Below are positions 20,527-29,816 of a DNA stretch of 64,000 nucleotides, piece after piece. The notes under the pieces were generated by a model. That model was not told where the DNA came from, ran no database searches, and was given only the letters and a program-made list of their open reading frames with translations. This stretch comes from Spraguea lophii (taxonomy: Eukaryota; Microsporidia; Spragueidae), in NCBI GenBank assembly GCA_001887945.1, contig LDOQ01000088.1, forward strand, positions 62,001 to 126,000, read 5' to 3'. Each line of letters opens with the position of its first letter. The stretch's first letter is position 1. A program made the translations under genes and the position numbers.

Positions 20527-20850
20527 TTGAGGGTTGAAATAAATAAATTCTTGTTGAAGTTATTCTGGTTTGTTTTTTTTATTGTGTGCTAAAAAATTAT
20601 ATTTTTAGATGGGAAAATAATACTGTAAGTATATTTTATAAATAAATATTTTTTTAAAATGAATTATTCATAAAAATTTCTAAATGTTTGGATTAATGAA
20701 GTTAATGTATATATGTTTAATTAGTATATATTTTGAATAACTAAATATTTTATATAATGGTATATAATACTATTTAAAGAACTTTTAATATAAGTATAAT
20801 ATTGTATTCAAAAAAAATAATATAAATTATGCATAATATTCAAAACCCCT
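20527..20850. promoter_or_regulatory. divergent promoter region, clamp loader/YSH1
   Basis: This is a 324-bp AT-rich spacer with CCC motifs at both ends (CCC at 5 bases before the clamp-loader ATG; ACCCCT directly before the YSH1 ATG at 20851). Nothing else is visible. Confidence 0.5.
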
Positions 20851-22815
20851 ATGTCTATGTCTTCAGATATAAAGATTACACCTTTAGGAGCAGGAAACGA
20901 AGTAGGTAGATCTTGTATACTTCTAGAATATAAGAGTGTAAAGGTATTGCTTGATTGTGGTGTTCATCCTACATATACTGGTACTGCATCTCTTCCATTC
21001 TTGGATTTAATTGATTTATCTACGATAGACGCAGTATTTATCACTCATTTTCATTTGGATCATGCTGGAGCTCTTCCATTTCTTACAGAGAAAACAGGAT
21101 TTAAAGGTAAAGTTTTTATGACATATCCTACTAAGGCAATACTTAGATGGCTATTAAATGATTTTATAAGGATTATAAATAGCAGTAGTGATACTAATTT
21201 TTATACTGAACAGGATTTAGATAATTGTTATAGCAAAATAGAACCATTGGATTATCATCAAGAGGTTAGTATTAAAAATATATTAAAAGTATCCCCTTTA
21301 AATGCAGGGCATGTATTAGGTGCTGCAATGCTTATAATTACATGTGGAAGTTATAAAGTATTATATACAGGTGATTATAGTAGAGAAGAAGATAGACATT
21401 TGAAAGCTGCTGAAACACCCGAGACAACAATAAATGTTCTTATTTCAGAATCTACATATGGGGTACAATGTCATTTACCGAGAGTAGAAAGAGAAAGAAG
21501 GTTTACTGGACAAATTGATAAAATTGTGAGAAGGGGTGGAAAATGTTTATTACCAGTGTTTGCTTTGGGAAGAGCTCAGGAATTGTTATTGATTTTAGAA
21601 GAGCATTGGGAAGCAAATAAAGATCTGCATAAGATACCAATTTATTATGCATCTGCATTAGCAAAAAGGTGTATGGGAGTATATCAAACATACATCAACA
21701 CCATGAATGAACGTATACAAAAAATAAGCAAAATTAAAAATCCTTTTATTTTTAACCATGTTAAAAACTTAAAATCAATAGACAATTACAACCATCAAGG
21801 ACCATGTGTGATGATGGCCAGTCCAGGTATGTTACAAAGTGGATTAAGTAGAGAATTATTTGAATTATGGTGTGAAGATGGTAGAAATGGTATAATTATT
21901 CCAGGATACTCAGTTAATGGAACATTGGCAAAAGAAATTATGAGTGAACCATCTGAAATTGAAGCAATGGATGGAAAGAAATTAAAACTTAACATGAGTG
22001 TAGATTACATATCATTTTCAGCTCATGTGGATTTTATACAAAACAAGGAATTTATAAATATTTGTAATCCTGAAGTTTTAATTCTAGTACACGGTGAATT
22101 TAATGAGATGACGAGATTAAAAAACGTGTTGCAAACAAAACAAGATGTTAGTAAAGATTTGAAAATTTTAACACCAAAAAACGGAGAAACAGAAACAATT
22201 CATGTTGAACAATCAATCAGTGTTAAGATAATAGAAGGTGAAAATAAATTAAAAGAAAATTATGATGAGATAGAAGGTATTTTAATCAGTACTACAGAAG
22301 AAACAAAACTTTATCCAATAGAAAATATTGAATCGTTATCAAAAGATAAAGACATTGAGTTGGAATGTCTTACAGTAGAACAAGATGTAAAAATATTACA
22401 TAATAGTACACCAATCCTCATTAAACAGACTATATTTGATTTCTTTTCAAATATAAAAATAGAAAACGACTATTTCAGTGTAACAGGTGTTAAAGTATCT
22501 ATAAAAGATACATATGTTAATTTGTCTTGGGTAGGTAGTTATGAAAGAGATTTGATAGCTATGACAATTAGAAGATTAATAAAAAATATATGTGATAAGA
22601 CTAGTAGTATAAAGAAATGCAGATACAGTAAAAAAGAAATGTTAATAAAAGCATTTAATGCTTATTTCAGTGTTGTTAAAGAAGAAGGGGATAGAATAGA
22701 AATAATACAAGATGATAAAAGTGTACGTATAGAAAATAAGGTAATTGAAGGAGATGAAGAATTAGTTATAAGAATTTTACCTATCATAGAAAGAATAGAA
22801 TTTATTTATAAATAA
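20851..22815 (+). CDS. YSH1: pre-mRNA 3'-end endonuclease CPSF73/Ysh1
   Basis: This 654-aa protein is the metallo-beta-lactamase/beta-CASP nuclease of the cleavage and polyadenylation factor, which cuts pre-mRNA at the poly(A) site. The zinc motif THFHLDHAG (H66, H68, D70, H71) is intact. Further metal-ligand blocks are NAGHVLGAAM and YTGDYSREEDRH, and beta-CASP blocks are VFALGRAQELL, MASPGMLQSG and SFSAHVDF. The C-terminal domain (about 460-654) is present but shorter than in yeast (779 aa in full). ACCCCT precedes the first ATG; an in-frame ATG two codons on is a less likely start. Confidence 0.95.
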   Translation: MSMSSDIKITPLGAGNEVGRSCILLEYKSVKVLLDCGVHPTYTGTASLPFLDLIDLSTIDAVFITHFHLDHAGALPFLTEKTGFKGKVFMTYPTKAILRWLLNDFIRIINSSSDTNFYTEQDLDNCYSKIEPLDYHQEVSIKNILKVSPLNAGHVLGAAMLIITCGSYKVLYTGDYSREEDRHLKAAETPETTINVLISESTYGVQCHLPRVERERRFTGQIDKIVRRGGKCLLPVFALGRAQELLLILEEHWEANKDLHKIPIYYASALAKRCMGVYQTYINTMNERIQKISKIKNPFIFNHVKNLKSIDNYNHQGPCVMMASPGMLQSGLSRELFELWCEDGRNGIIIPGYSVNGTLAKEIMSEPSEIEAMDGKKLKLNMSVDYISFSAHVDFIQNKEFINICNPEVLILVHGEFNEMTRLKNVLQTKQDVSKDLKILTPKNGETETIHVEQSISVKIIEGENKLKENYDEIEGILISTTEETKLYPIENIESLSKDKDIELECLTVEQDVKILHNSTPILIKQTIFDFFSNIKIENDYFSVTGVKVSIKDTYVNLSWVGSYERDLIAMTIRRLIKNICDKTSSIKKCRYSKKEMLIKAFNAYFSVVKEEGDRIEIIQDDKSVRIENKVIEGDEELVIRILPIIERIEFIYK

Positions 22816-22907
22816 AAATAAATCTTAATTTACATTTTTACTTAAAAAGAACCACATTATGGATAAAACCGAAATAAAAATAAAGGTTACAAAATTTTTT
22901 AATTGTG

Positions 22908-23717
22908 TTAAACATCTATTCCATACCCACTTTCTATAAAATTTTTGATTTTCTCTAAAAATATGGGTTTACGATATGCATCAAAATGCCCTGCATCAGA
23001 AATATAAACAACTTCAATAGCTTTTTTACTTATTTGTTTATATTTTTTAAGATGTTCACTGTTAACATTAGTGTCCTCTTCAGATTTAAAGAATAATATG
23101 TCAACTTCTGTATTTTTTAAAATTTTCCCATTTTGCCATTTGTCGACCAAAAGAAATGTAAACAGGCGCATAAATGGAGTAAGGCCAGTATATACATCAT
23201 ACAAAACATTATCAAGAACAAGTAATGGTGGTATTTTAAAAAGACTTAATAAATAAAGGGCTGGACAACCTCCCATTGAAAAGCTATAAATAACAACTTT
23301 GTTATTCCTTTTTTTTAAAAACTGATATACTGCTTCTGTATCTATTTTTATGTTTAATTCTGAAGGCTTACCATCTCTATCAGAAAATCCCCGATATTGC
23401 ATTATAAATACGTTTACATTTAATTCAGAAAAAGTTGTGAGATATTCTTCTGTATAATATTTATTAATCCAATTACCGGGAAAGATAATTAAATCTATTT
23501 GTGAATTTTTGTCAACGTAATAAATAGGTAAATTTTTGTTATCCAAAGTATTTAAAGTGTATTTTTTAAATTTTGTTATTGTAAATTTTCTCGGAATGTA
23601 TTCTAATGATCGGTGAATTGTGAACATTATAAAAAATATATGTAATATTATTATGATCGTTGTGTATAAATATTTGAATATCTTTTTTTTACATGATATT
23701 ATTTTTCTGTTATTCAT
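22908..23717 (-). CDS. membrane-anchored alpha/beta hydrolase, ABHD13/Bem46-like, copy 1
   Basis: This 269-aa protein has an N-terminal membrane anchor (17-36, YLYTTIIIILHIFFIMFTIH) and then an alpha/beta-hydrolase domain of the Bem46/ABHD13 class: MQYRGFSDRDGKPSE (about 106-120), a nucleophile elbow SFSMGG with Ser147, an acid near SEEDTNVN and His in DAGHFDA. The elbow reads S-x-S-x-G instead of G-x-S-x-G. Substrates in this class are lipids or acyl-proteins but unproven here. A diverged paralogue lies at 26578-27453. TACCC lies 15 bases before the ATG. Confidence 0.85.
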   Translation of the reverse strand: MNNRKIISCKKKIFKYLYTTIIIILHIFFIMFTIHRSLEYIPRKFTITKFKKYTLNTLDNKNLPIYYVDKNSQIDLIIFPGNWINKYYTEEYLTTFSELNVNVFIMQYRGFSDRDGKPSELNIKIDTEAVYQFLKKRNNKVVIYSFSMGGCPALYLLSLFKIPPLLVLDNVLYDVYTGLTPFMRLFTFLLVDKWQNGKILKNTEVDILFFKSEEDTNVNSEHLKKYKQISKKAIEVVYISDAGHFDAYRKPIFLEKIKNFIESGYGIDV

Positions 23718-23899
23718 TATTATGAATTATGGGTATACTCCTTGAAAAAATATTTTAATTTTTTTTGATAAGTTATTCAGTTAGGGGTTTGGTATTTTAT
23801 ATATGACCCTTTTTTTAAATTAATTGATTTTTTATACTTGAAAATAAAAGAATAAACAATAGATAAAAATTTAATTCAGTTATTAAAAAACTTATTTCC
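23718..23899. other. short spacer upstream of hydrolase copy 1
   Basis: No feature apart from the upstream CCC motif of the hydrolase. Confidence 0.4.
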
Positions 23900-24660
23900 A
23901 TCCTTTTCCATAAATGGAATAAGGTTTAAGAAAAATTGCAATTTGTTGGGATTAAATATTTTTTTATGTTGTACTAAAAATTTTCTATTGTATTTGTGTG
24001 TACATCAATTTATGAATCTTTGAAATTTTTACTGTAATTTGCGATATAATGTTTTGTGTTTATATCTTTTATATTGTACCTTTTCTAACAATCTGAATAT
24101 AATATAGATTCATGTTTAATATGATTTTTTATAATGACTGAGCATATTTTCTTATTTATATTTTCAGCGGATTTTAAAAATAGTAATCTATTACTAGTTC
24201 TCTCTATATCATCCATAGCCCATTTTCTCGTAGATTTCCTGTTCTCTGTTATATTTCCTCTTACCAAAATTTTGACTCATCTATTCCCTCAATTATATCT
24301 TTTCCATTTATTTCTATAGGATTTTTAAAGTAATAATTGTTTAATTTTCTTTCTAATTCAATTGTAATTTTTTTTGATGTCAACTTCAACGAAATTATTA
24401 TCTTATTTCTCTTATAACCTGACAATAATAGGAGAACAATCTTTGTTATATCTACCTAATCTTTTCTGCTGTTAAAAAAGATATCGCCAACAAACAAACT
24501 CTCTATTTTCCGCCTATTTTCGAAAATATATGATAATATTTTTTATTGTTTTCATATTACCAAGACAAAAAAATATTTTGGAGTATTTATAAACTCATTC
24601 AATAACGAATTGAATATGTTTCTTACATCTTCTAACTTAATTTGTTTGTTTATCATCAGG
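23900..24660 (-). pseudogene. ISXO2-like transposase pseudogene
   Basis: Minus-strand fragments in order: MINKQIKLEDVRNIF (N-terminal); IEGIDESKF (the DES block); KWAMDDIERTSNRLLFLKSA (counterpart of W.FGGIER); ESILYSDC; NYSKNFKDS; and VHTNTIENF followed by YNIKK. Together they cover the transposase nearly end to end. There are several frameshifts. TAG stands at two positions where ISXO2 transposases have Trp, after SDC and after IENF. No terminal repeats were recognised. It abuts a degraded SINE on its right. Confidence 0.75.
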
Positions 24661-24707
24661 GGTATTTAATTATTTTTAAAAAGACCATACAAGGATATCC
24701 TAACTCT

Positions 24708-25112
24708 ATTTTTTTATCGAAATTCCTTGGCAGTTGCAACCTACCATGGGTTATGGCCCTTACTTCCTAAAGCACGTCCAAATCTGTACCAGCCAGTTTA
24801 ATTATAAATATGCTTCAATCTTATCTTGTCTTAGACTCGAAAACGTTAGGATTTTGAGTATGGTGTACGCCCCGCCCTGACCTTAATTTTAATCTCCTTC
24901 TTGTTATAGTATTGACTGAGTTAAATTATATAGCAATTACAACCACGCCAGTTAAACATTGTTTCAATCTATTAACGGGATATCATGCAATGTATAATCG
25001 AACTATGTTATAAACCCTTCATCCATCCAATTATGTTTTTTTCTTCTTCTTTTTATTTTTTTAATTTTTTTGAAAATTTTTATATGGAAGGTTTTGAATT
25101 CATTAGGTATCT
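24708..25112 (-). mobile_element. degraded SINE copy E
   Basis: This is the same family as 51315-51805, read on the minus strand. Recognisable stretches are the CCTACCATGG region at 24739, GTTAGGATTTTG at 24844, the GC-rich GTACGCCCCGCCCT core at 24867, and the tRNA-like head reduced to TTTTGAATTCATTAGG at the right. The overall base composition has drifted toward AT. The 3' A-tail side is at the left. Confidence 0.75.
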
Positions 25113-25370
25113 TTTATAAGATGTTAATACAAATGGTTAACTTACAAAATATTGGATAATAATTATAAAAACCCCGAAAGTATTATAGAAAAAGAAATGA
25201 TGGCATATAAAAAAGAAAATAGTTAAAAATAAGATTTAAAACAAGAAGCAGGAAAATGTTTGCGTTCAGATATAATTTTTATAAAATATTTTTGAATCTT
25301 AAATATTATGATTTTTAATCGTCTTATATTTCTATTACAGGGTAATTCAGGAAAAAAAGTATAGAATTCA

Positions 25371-26568
25371 AAAAAAGAAAATTTTTTTTAAATAAAACGT
25401 ATTTATATTAATAAATTACGTATGTTTAGAATCTTCTTTTCTATACACGGTTTAACGAACGTATCTTTATTCTAAATACTACATTCTCACTCTAATGGTT
25501 ATACAAAGGAAGGCGATATTACTGTAACAGAAGACCTCTTTGAGCCTATAAAAAGTATACGGACAAATGAGACTCCTGCATTGCTTATGAGAATAACTAA
25601 TCTCGGTCTGAATTCTATTTATAAACTGTTGAGACTTTTTGATGAAAATTCCTCTGCAACAGTTGAGAATTATAGTAACAAAAAAGGCAGGAAACCGAAG
25701 AATAAGAGGCTGAGATTGCTGTTGTCCGAGATATCTTTCCTAAAGATAACTTTTTGACCGAAATTGGGATCCGTGAAGAATATATAGCAAGGATGGGTTA
25801 TGTATCACAGTCTACTTTATATTGAACCGTTAAGGCTGTGGTATAACTAGGAAAAGATTGAAAAAGAGGTTTTCCGTTGTCCTCTCATGATCATAGGAGA
25901 CGAGTTATCAACTATTATTCTACACTTCTTGGGATGTGGTACAAAACAGTTTTGTTCATAGATGAATGTGAATTTAACACTTCCACATGGGTAATTCACA
26001 TAGATATAATTCAATAAATATACTTACTGTTATTTATGTTGCACCAATTAAAAGTCAGAATATTTCCATGTATGCTATTTTTTCACCAGCTGGTATAATA
26101 CACCATAAAATTATAGATGGCGTATATAACGTGGAACGTTTTAAAATATTTATTAAAAAAGCGCATGACAAAAATATATTTCACGTAAAACACAATTTTA
26201 ATATTGTATATCGTTAGGTTTCATAAAACCAATGAAATATTATCCTATTTGACAGGAAAAAATATAAGGTATTTATTTTTATCGACATACTCTCCAGAAT
26301 TTAAGCCAATAACGAACACTTTTAGTTGTCTTAAAAGTTACGTATCAAACAAAAGATCAAAAGCAAATAGAAGGAATACTTTAAAACAATATATCCTAGA
26401 AATTGTAAATAATTTTAATAATACCAACAAAGATTTTTTTAGAAGATTTTATACCAAAATATGGGAGGGTCGAAGTGAGTAATGTTTCCAATGGCACATT
26501 CCCAATGTAATGCGCGTAAATTATTAAAATAAATACATTTTATTTAAAGAAAAAATTTTTTATTTTTT
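25371..26568 (+). mobile_element. Tc1/mariner-type DNA transposon with inverted repeats, decayed
   Basis: Imperfect terminal inverted repeats of about 55 bp lie at 25371-25423 and 26513-26568; the shared core is TTTAAATAAAA.GTATTTAT followed by T.A.AATTACG. They enclose a broken transposase. The total of 1.2 kb is typical for Tc1/mariner. The right end stops about 10 bp before the stop codon of hydrolase copy 2, so the element landed at that gene's 3' end. Confidence 0.75.
25500..26482 (+). pseudogene. Tc1/mariner (DDE_3) transposase pseudogene
   Basis: N-terminal helix-turn-helix remnants (ALLMRITNLGLNSIYKLL, KKGRKPKNKR) are followed by the first catalytic Asp in VLFIDECEFNTSTW, then NISMYAIFSPAGIIHHKIID, VRFHKTNEILSYL, and YSPEFKPITNTFSCLKSY (family form YSPQLNPIEN). 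Thus D, D and D/E regions are traceable but lie in three frames, and the final catalytic block has lost its usual acidic residue. The two longest open pieces are 25987-26217 and 26204-26482. It is inactive. Confidence 0.8.
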
Positions 26569-26577
26569 CTAACTTCT

Positions 26578-27453
26578 TTACTTTTTTTTTAGATTCTCTA
26601 ATTCCTTTTTCTGAATTGTCCCGTATAATTTCTTTCCATAATTTCTTTCTATTACTTCTTTCACTTTTGCTGGAAATACATTATAAAAACATGCATCCCA
26701 GTGTTGAGCAGAGGGAATATAAACAATATCAATAGGGTTTTTACTTATTTTTTTAAATTTCTCTAAATGTTCTCCATTGACTATAGTATCTTCTCCTGAT
26801 TTAAAAAAAGTCACATCAGTTTCTATATTTTTTAACATTTCACCGTTTTTCCATTTATCCACTACAATCAATCGTGAAAGATAGTATATTATTGGTGGAA
26901 GATTAGTTCCTATATCAAATATTGTATTATCAAGAATAATTGGTGGTGGTATATTAAAAAGACTTGATAGATAAATAGCAGGTCCTCCACCAATTGAAAA
27001 TCCATATATAATAACCTTTTTATTTCTTTCTCTCAAAAACTTGTATACAGCCTGTATATCTATTTTAATAGATAATTCTGAAGGATGTCCATCTCGATTA
27101 CAAAACCCTCTATAATACATTGTAAATAGATTTACATCAAATTTAGAAAAAGCATTAAAAAATACTGCTGAATCATCTTTTTCGGCAGCATTTCCTGAAA
27201 ATATAAATATATCTATATCACTGTTGTTGTTTATATAATAAATATCCAAATTTTTATTATCCAAAGTATTTAAAGTATATTTGTTAAATTTTGTAATTTC
27301 AAATTTCGACGGAAAATAAATCAATATTCTATGGAATGTAAATAATAAAAATAACACATTAAATAACAGTAATATTATTGTATATGCACAATTGACAGCA
27401 GCGGGTGTTTTAGAGTTATATTTTGTTGCGTCGTGTTCAGAAGAATAGGGCAT
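26578..27453 (-). CDS. membrane-anchored alpha/beta hydrolase, ABHD13/Bem46-like, copy 2
   Basis: This 291-aa paralogue of 22908-23717 shares, among others, KYTLNTLDNKNL, YRGF..RDG.PSEL.IKID and FKSGEDT.VN. A membrane segment lies at about 25-45. The nucleophile elbow here is the standard G-F-S-I-G (151-155, Ser153), the acid is in SGEDT and the His in AQHWDA, so the triad is complete. It has a 22-residue lysine-rich tail (GTIQKKELENLKKK) absent from copy 1; the tail ends next to the transposon's inverted repeat, so part of it may derive from the insertion. The initiating ATG is followed by CCC (ATGCCC) and no upstream CCC is seen. Confidence 0.85.
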   Translation of the reverse strand: MPYSSEHDATKYNSKTPAAVNCAYTIILLLFNVLFLLFTFHRILIYFPSKFEITKFNKYTLNTLDNKNLDIYYINNNSDIDIFIFSGNAAEKDDSAVFFNAFSKFDVNLFTMYYRGFCNRDGHPSELSIKIDIQAVYKFLRERNKKVIIYGFSIGGGPAIYLSSLFNIPPPIILDNTIFDIGTNLPPIIYYLSRLIVVDKWKNGEMLKNIETDVTFFKSGEDTIVNGEHLEKFKKISKNPIDIVYIPSAQHWDACFYNVFPAKVKEVIERNYGKKLYGTIQKKELENLKKK

Positions 27454-27750
27454 AAAAAATATTATTCTCGGTATTATATAATTGTAATTAACAAAATAAA
27501 TATCAAATATTATGAATGAATTATTTGATTAAATGGATTATAAAGACAAATCAAATTCAGAATAATTTTCGGTAATTATTAGAAGTAAAAAATATAATTA
27601 TAGTAAATGATATAATATTTTTTTTATTTTGAGTAATTTTTCTTTCAATTTTTAAAAAATAAAAAAGTAATAAGCCTTTTAATCTTTTAATGGTATTGGT
27701 TGTCGGCAAATACCAATTATATGTATAATTTTTCTATAATATTTATTTAA
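27454..27750. other. intergenic AT-rich sequence
   Basis: No feature recognised. Confidence 0.4.
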
Positions 27751-27899
27751 ACCATTATTGGTGATTTCAAGAAATCATTTGTTGATATGGTCATATGATT
27801 GATTTTTATTGAAAGGGTGCGGTCGAGCCATATAGTTTTCCATTTAGAGAAACAATTTTCACTTGTATTTAACTAATGAAAATATGCTGAAAAATCCAC

Positions 27900-28310
27900 C
27901 AAATTTATAGTATTTTTTATCAAACTGAATGATGTGTTCTGCCATTATCTAATATAAATATCGGTTCATTTATTATCTTATATGACATACACTTTAAATA
28001 TTTAGTAGGTACTCCAAAAAATTAAGTAGATTCATTGAGTTATAATTAATATGAATATTAAAATTATTCATTATCGCTATACCAAAAATATTTCTAGTTC
28101 TAATATTACCAACCGTGATACTTGCAGGAATTCCTTATCTTTAACCTCGTAAACTTAACCTCATCTATGAATATTAATTTTTAACAGATTTTTCTATTTG
28201 TTTTGTAAAAGAAATATTTATAAATATTCCCCTTTCCTTTTATTGATAATATTTGTATCATTTTTCTTAACTGGTATAATAGTTGTTTGTTTTAATCCAA
28301 AACAAAATAA
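27900..28310 (-). pseudogene. second Tc1/mariner-like transposase relic
   Basis: On the minus strand, frame by frame, there is LIFIDEVKFTRLKIRNS (first catalytic Asp block), then RTRNIFGIAIMNNFNI (counterpart of RGRNISVIAAMN), then PIFILDNGRTHHS (second catalytic Asp block, family form DNARIHHS). The blocks are in the correct order and spacing but separated by frameshifts and many stops. No terminal repeats were found. It is older than the element at 25371. Confidence 0.6.
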
Positions 28311-29297
28311 CACAAAACTCTATTAATGGTTGCCAGGCATACATCTTTTAAAAAAGGTATTACCTGCATATTTTTTCAATTGTTCCAAAATAATCTGTGT
28401 ATAGTTTATAATTAATTATTTTTTGTTAATTTAAAAAATTGGAACTCTTTTTCTACTAATTGCCTTTTAACTTCAATTCTTCTTTCGTTTTTGAAAATTT
28501 AAAGATATTATGTATTGTTCTGTTTTAATATTCATCATATTAAATAGTGGAATAACAGTTCATTTTATTTCTCATTATTAAAATTTTATTTCTTTATTAG
28601 TAACTTTACTTCTGACCTATATAATTTACATAATGCTAAGTCCTGTAACGTTTTTATTGTTTGGTTTGTGTTTTCATTTATAAGTATGTACTTTTTATTC
28701 TTTAAATACTTTATTTTATATTGTAAGATCTAAATTTTAATATTTATAAAATTACAAATGCTTTTATTCTTATTAAACATTGGTTTTTATAATTTTTTTT
28801 ATAAATTAAAATAAAACTCTATAAATTTACTTTGTAATAGGAGTTATTAAAAGAACTCCGTTCAATTTAATATTCTATGTTTTAAAAAAATAATAGTTTT
28901 AAATAATATTAAGAATATTCGAAGATTTTTAAATATGAATAAAATTTTGATTTAAAAGGCTAATCAGTATTTTTTTGTTTCACATCAGATAAGGAAATAT
29001 AGTTTATTTATCTATTTTTTTGTATTTTGAATTATTATTTTCCATTCTGATCGATATTTATTTGAGTCAGTAACCAATAACTGAAACAATGATTAAACGC
29101 TTTTTACATTTAAAAGCAACGAAAATATTTATATTTAAGTGATCATGAGTAGTAATAATGAAATTTTTAATATTTATATTTTAATTATAATACATTGTAT
29201 CAAATTCTAACAGATTTTGAGATGTAATTTTTTTAATTAAACCTTTATTTAAAATTTATTTTATATTAAAATCGAATTTAATTCTTTGTTCTTTTAC
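28311..29297. other. intergenic, no supported gene
   Basis: Long AT-rich stretch. The part just right of the mariner relic probably holds its decayed N-terminus. Nothing else could be read. Confidence 0.4.
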
Positions 29298-29790
29298 CCG
29301 ATCGCTTGATCAAATGACCACTGGATTATAACCAAATATTTAATTTAACATACTCAAACTTCTAGTGCAGAAAAAGTTACAAAATAAAAAAAACATAAAA
29401 GACCATTAGAATAAAAGAAGTTATATTGAATAGATAAATATTTAATATTGTAACTCAGTTATACCCTATAAGATGATTCTACTACTAAATTAAAATAGTG
29501 CCTATCTGATATCGTTATAATATTTATATTGATTAGAAATTCTATCAATATTATCTTATTAAAGGAAATTTGAATATCATTAAAGATAATAGAATTATGA
29601 TTGCTCCATGCGTAAACTTTCAACATTTTGGAGTATAAAATAAAATTATATCAACATAATTATTGTAACAAACTTATTAAATACAAGATATTTGCTTTAA
29701 AGAACCAATAATAACAGATTATAATAGATTACAATATCCCGGAACATTTCTAAAATAGTTAAAGTATTATTTAAAAATATATTTGTTTAA
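29298..29790 (+). mobile_element. strongly degraded SINE copy F
   Basis: It aligns by eye along the whole family consensus: GCTTGATCAAATGACCACTGG near 29305 (head), CTAGTGCAGAAAAAGTT near 29362, CTACTACTAAATTAAAATAGT near 29481, ATATTGATTAGAAATTCTAT near 29527, and TTACAATATCCCGGAACATTT near 29730 (near the 3' end). The GC-rich positions have mostly become A/T. The full length is retained despite heavy substitution, so this is an ancient insertion. Confidence 0.6.
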
Positions 29791-29816
29791 AATTTTAAGT
29801 GATCAATGAAAGTTTA

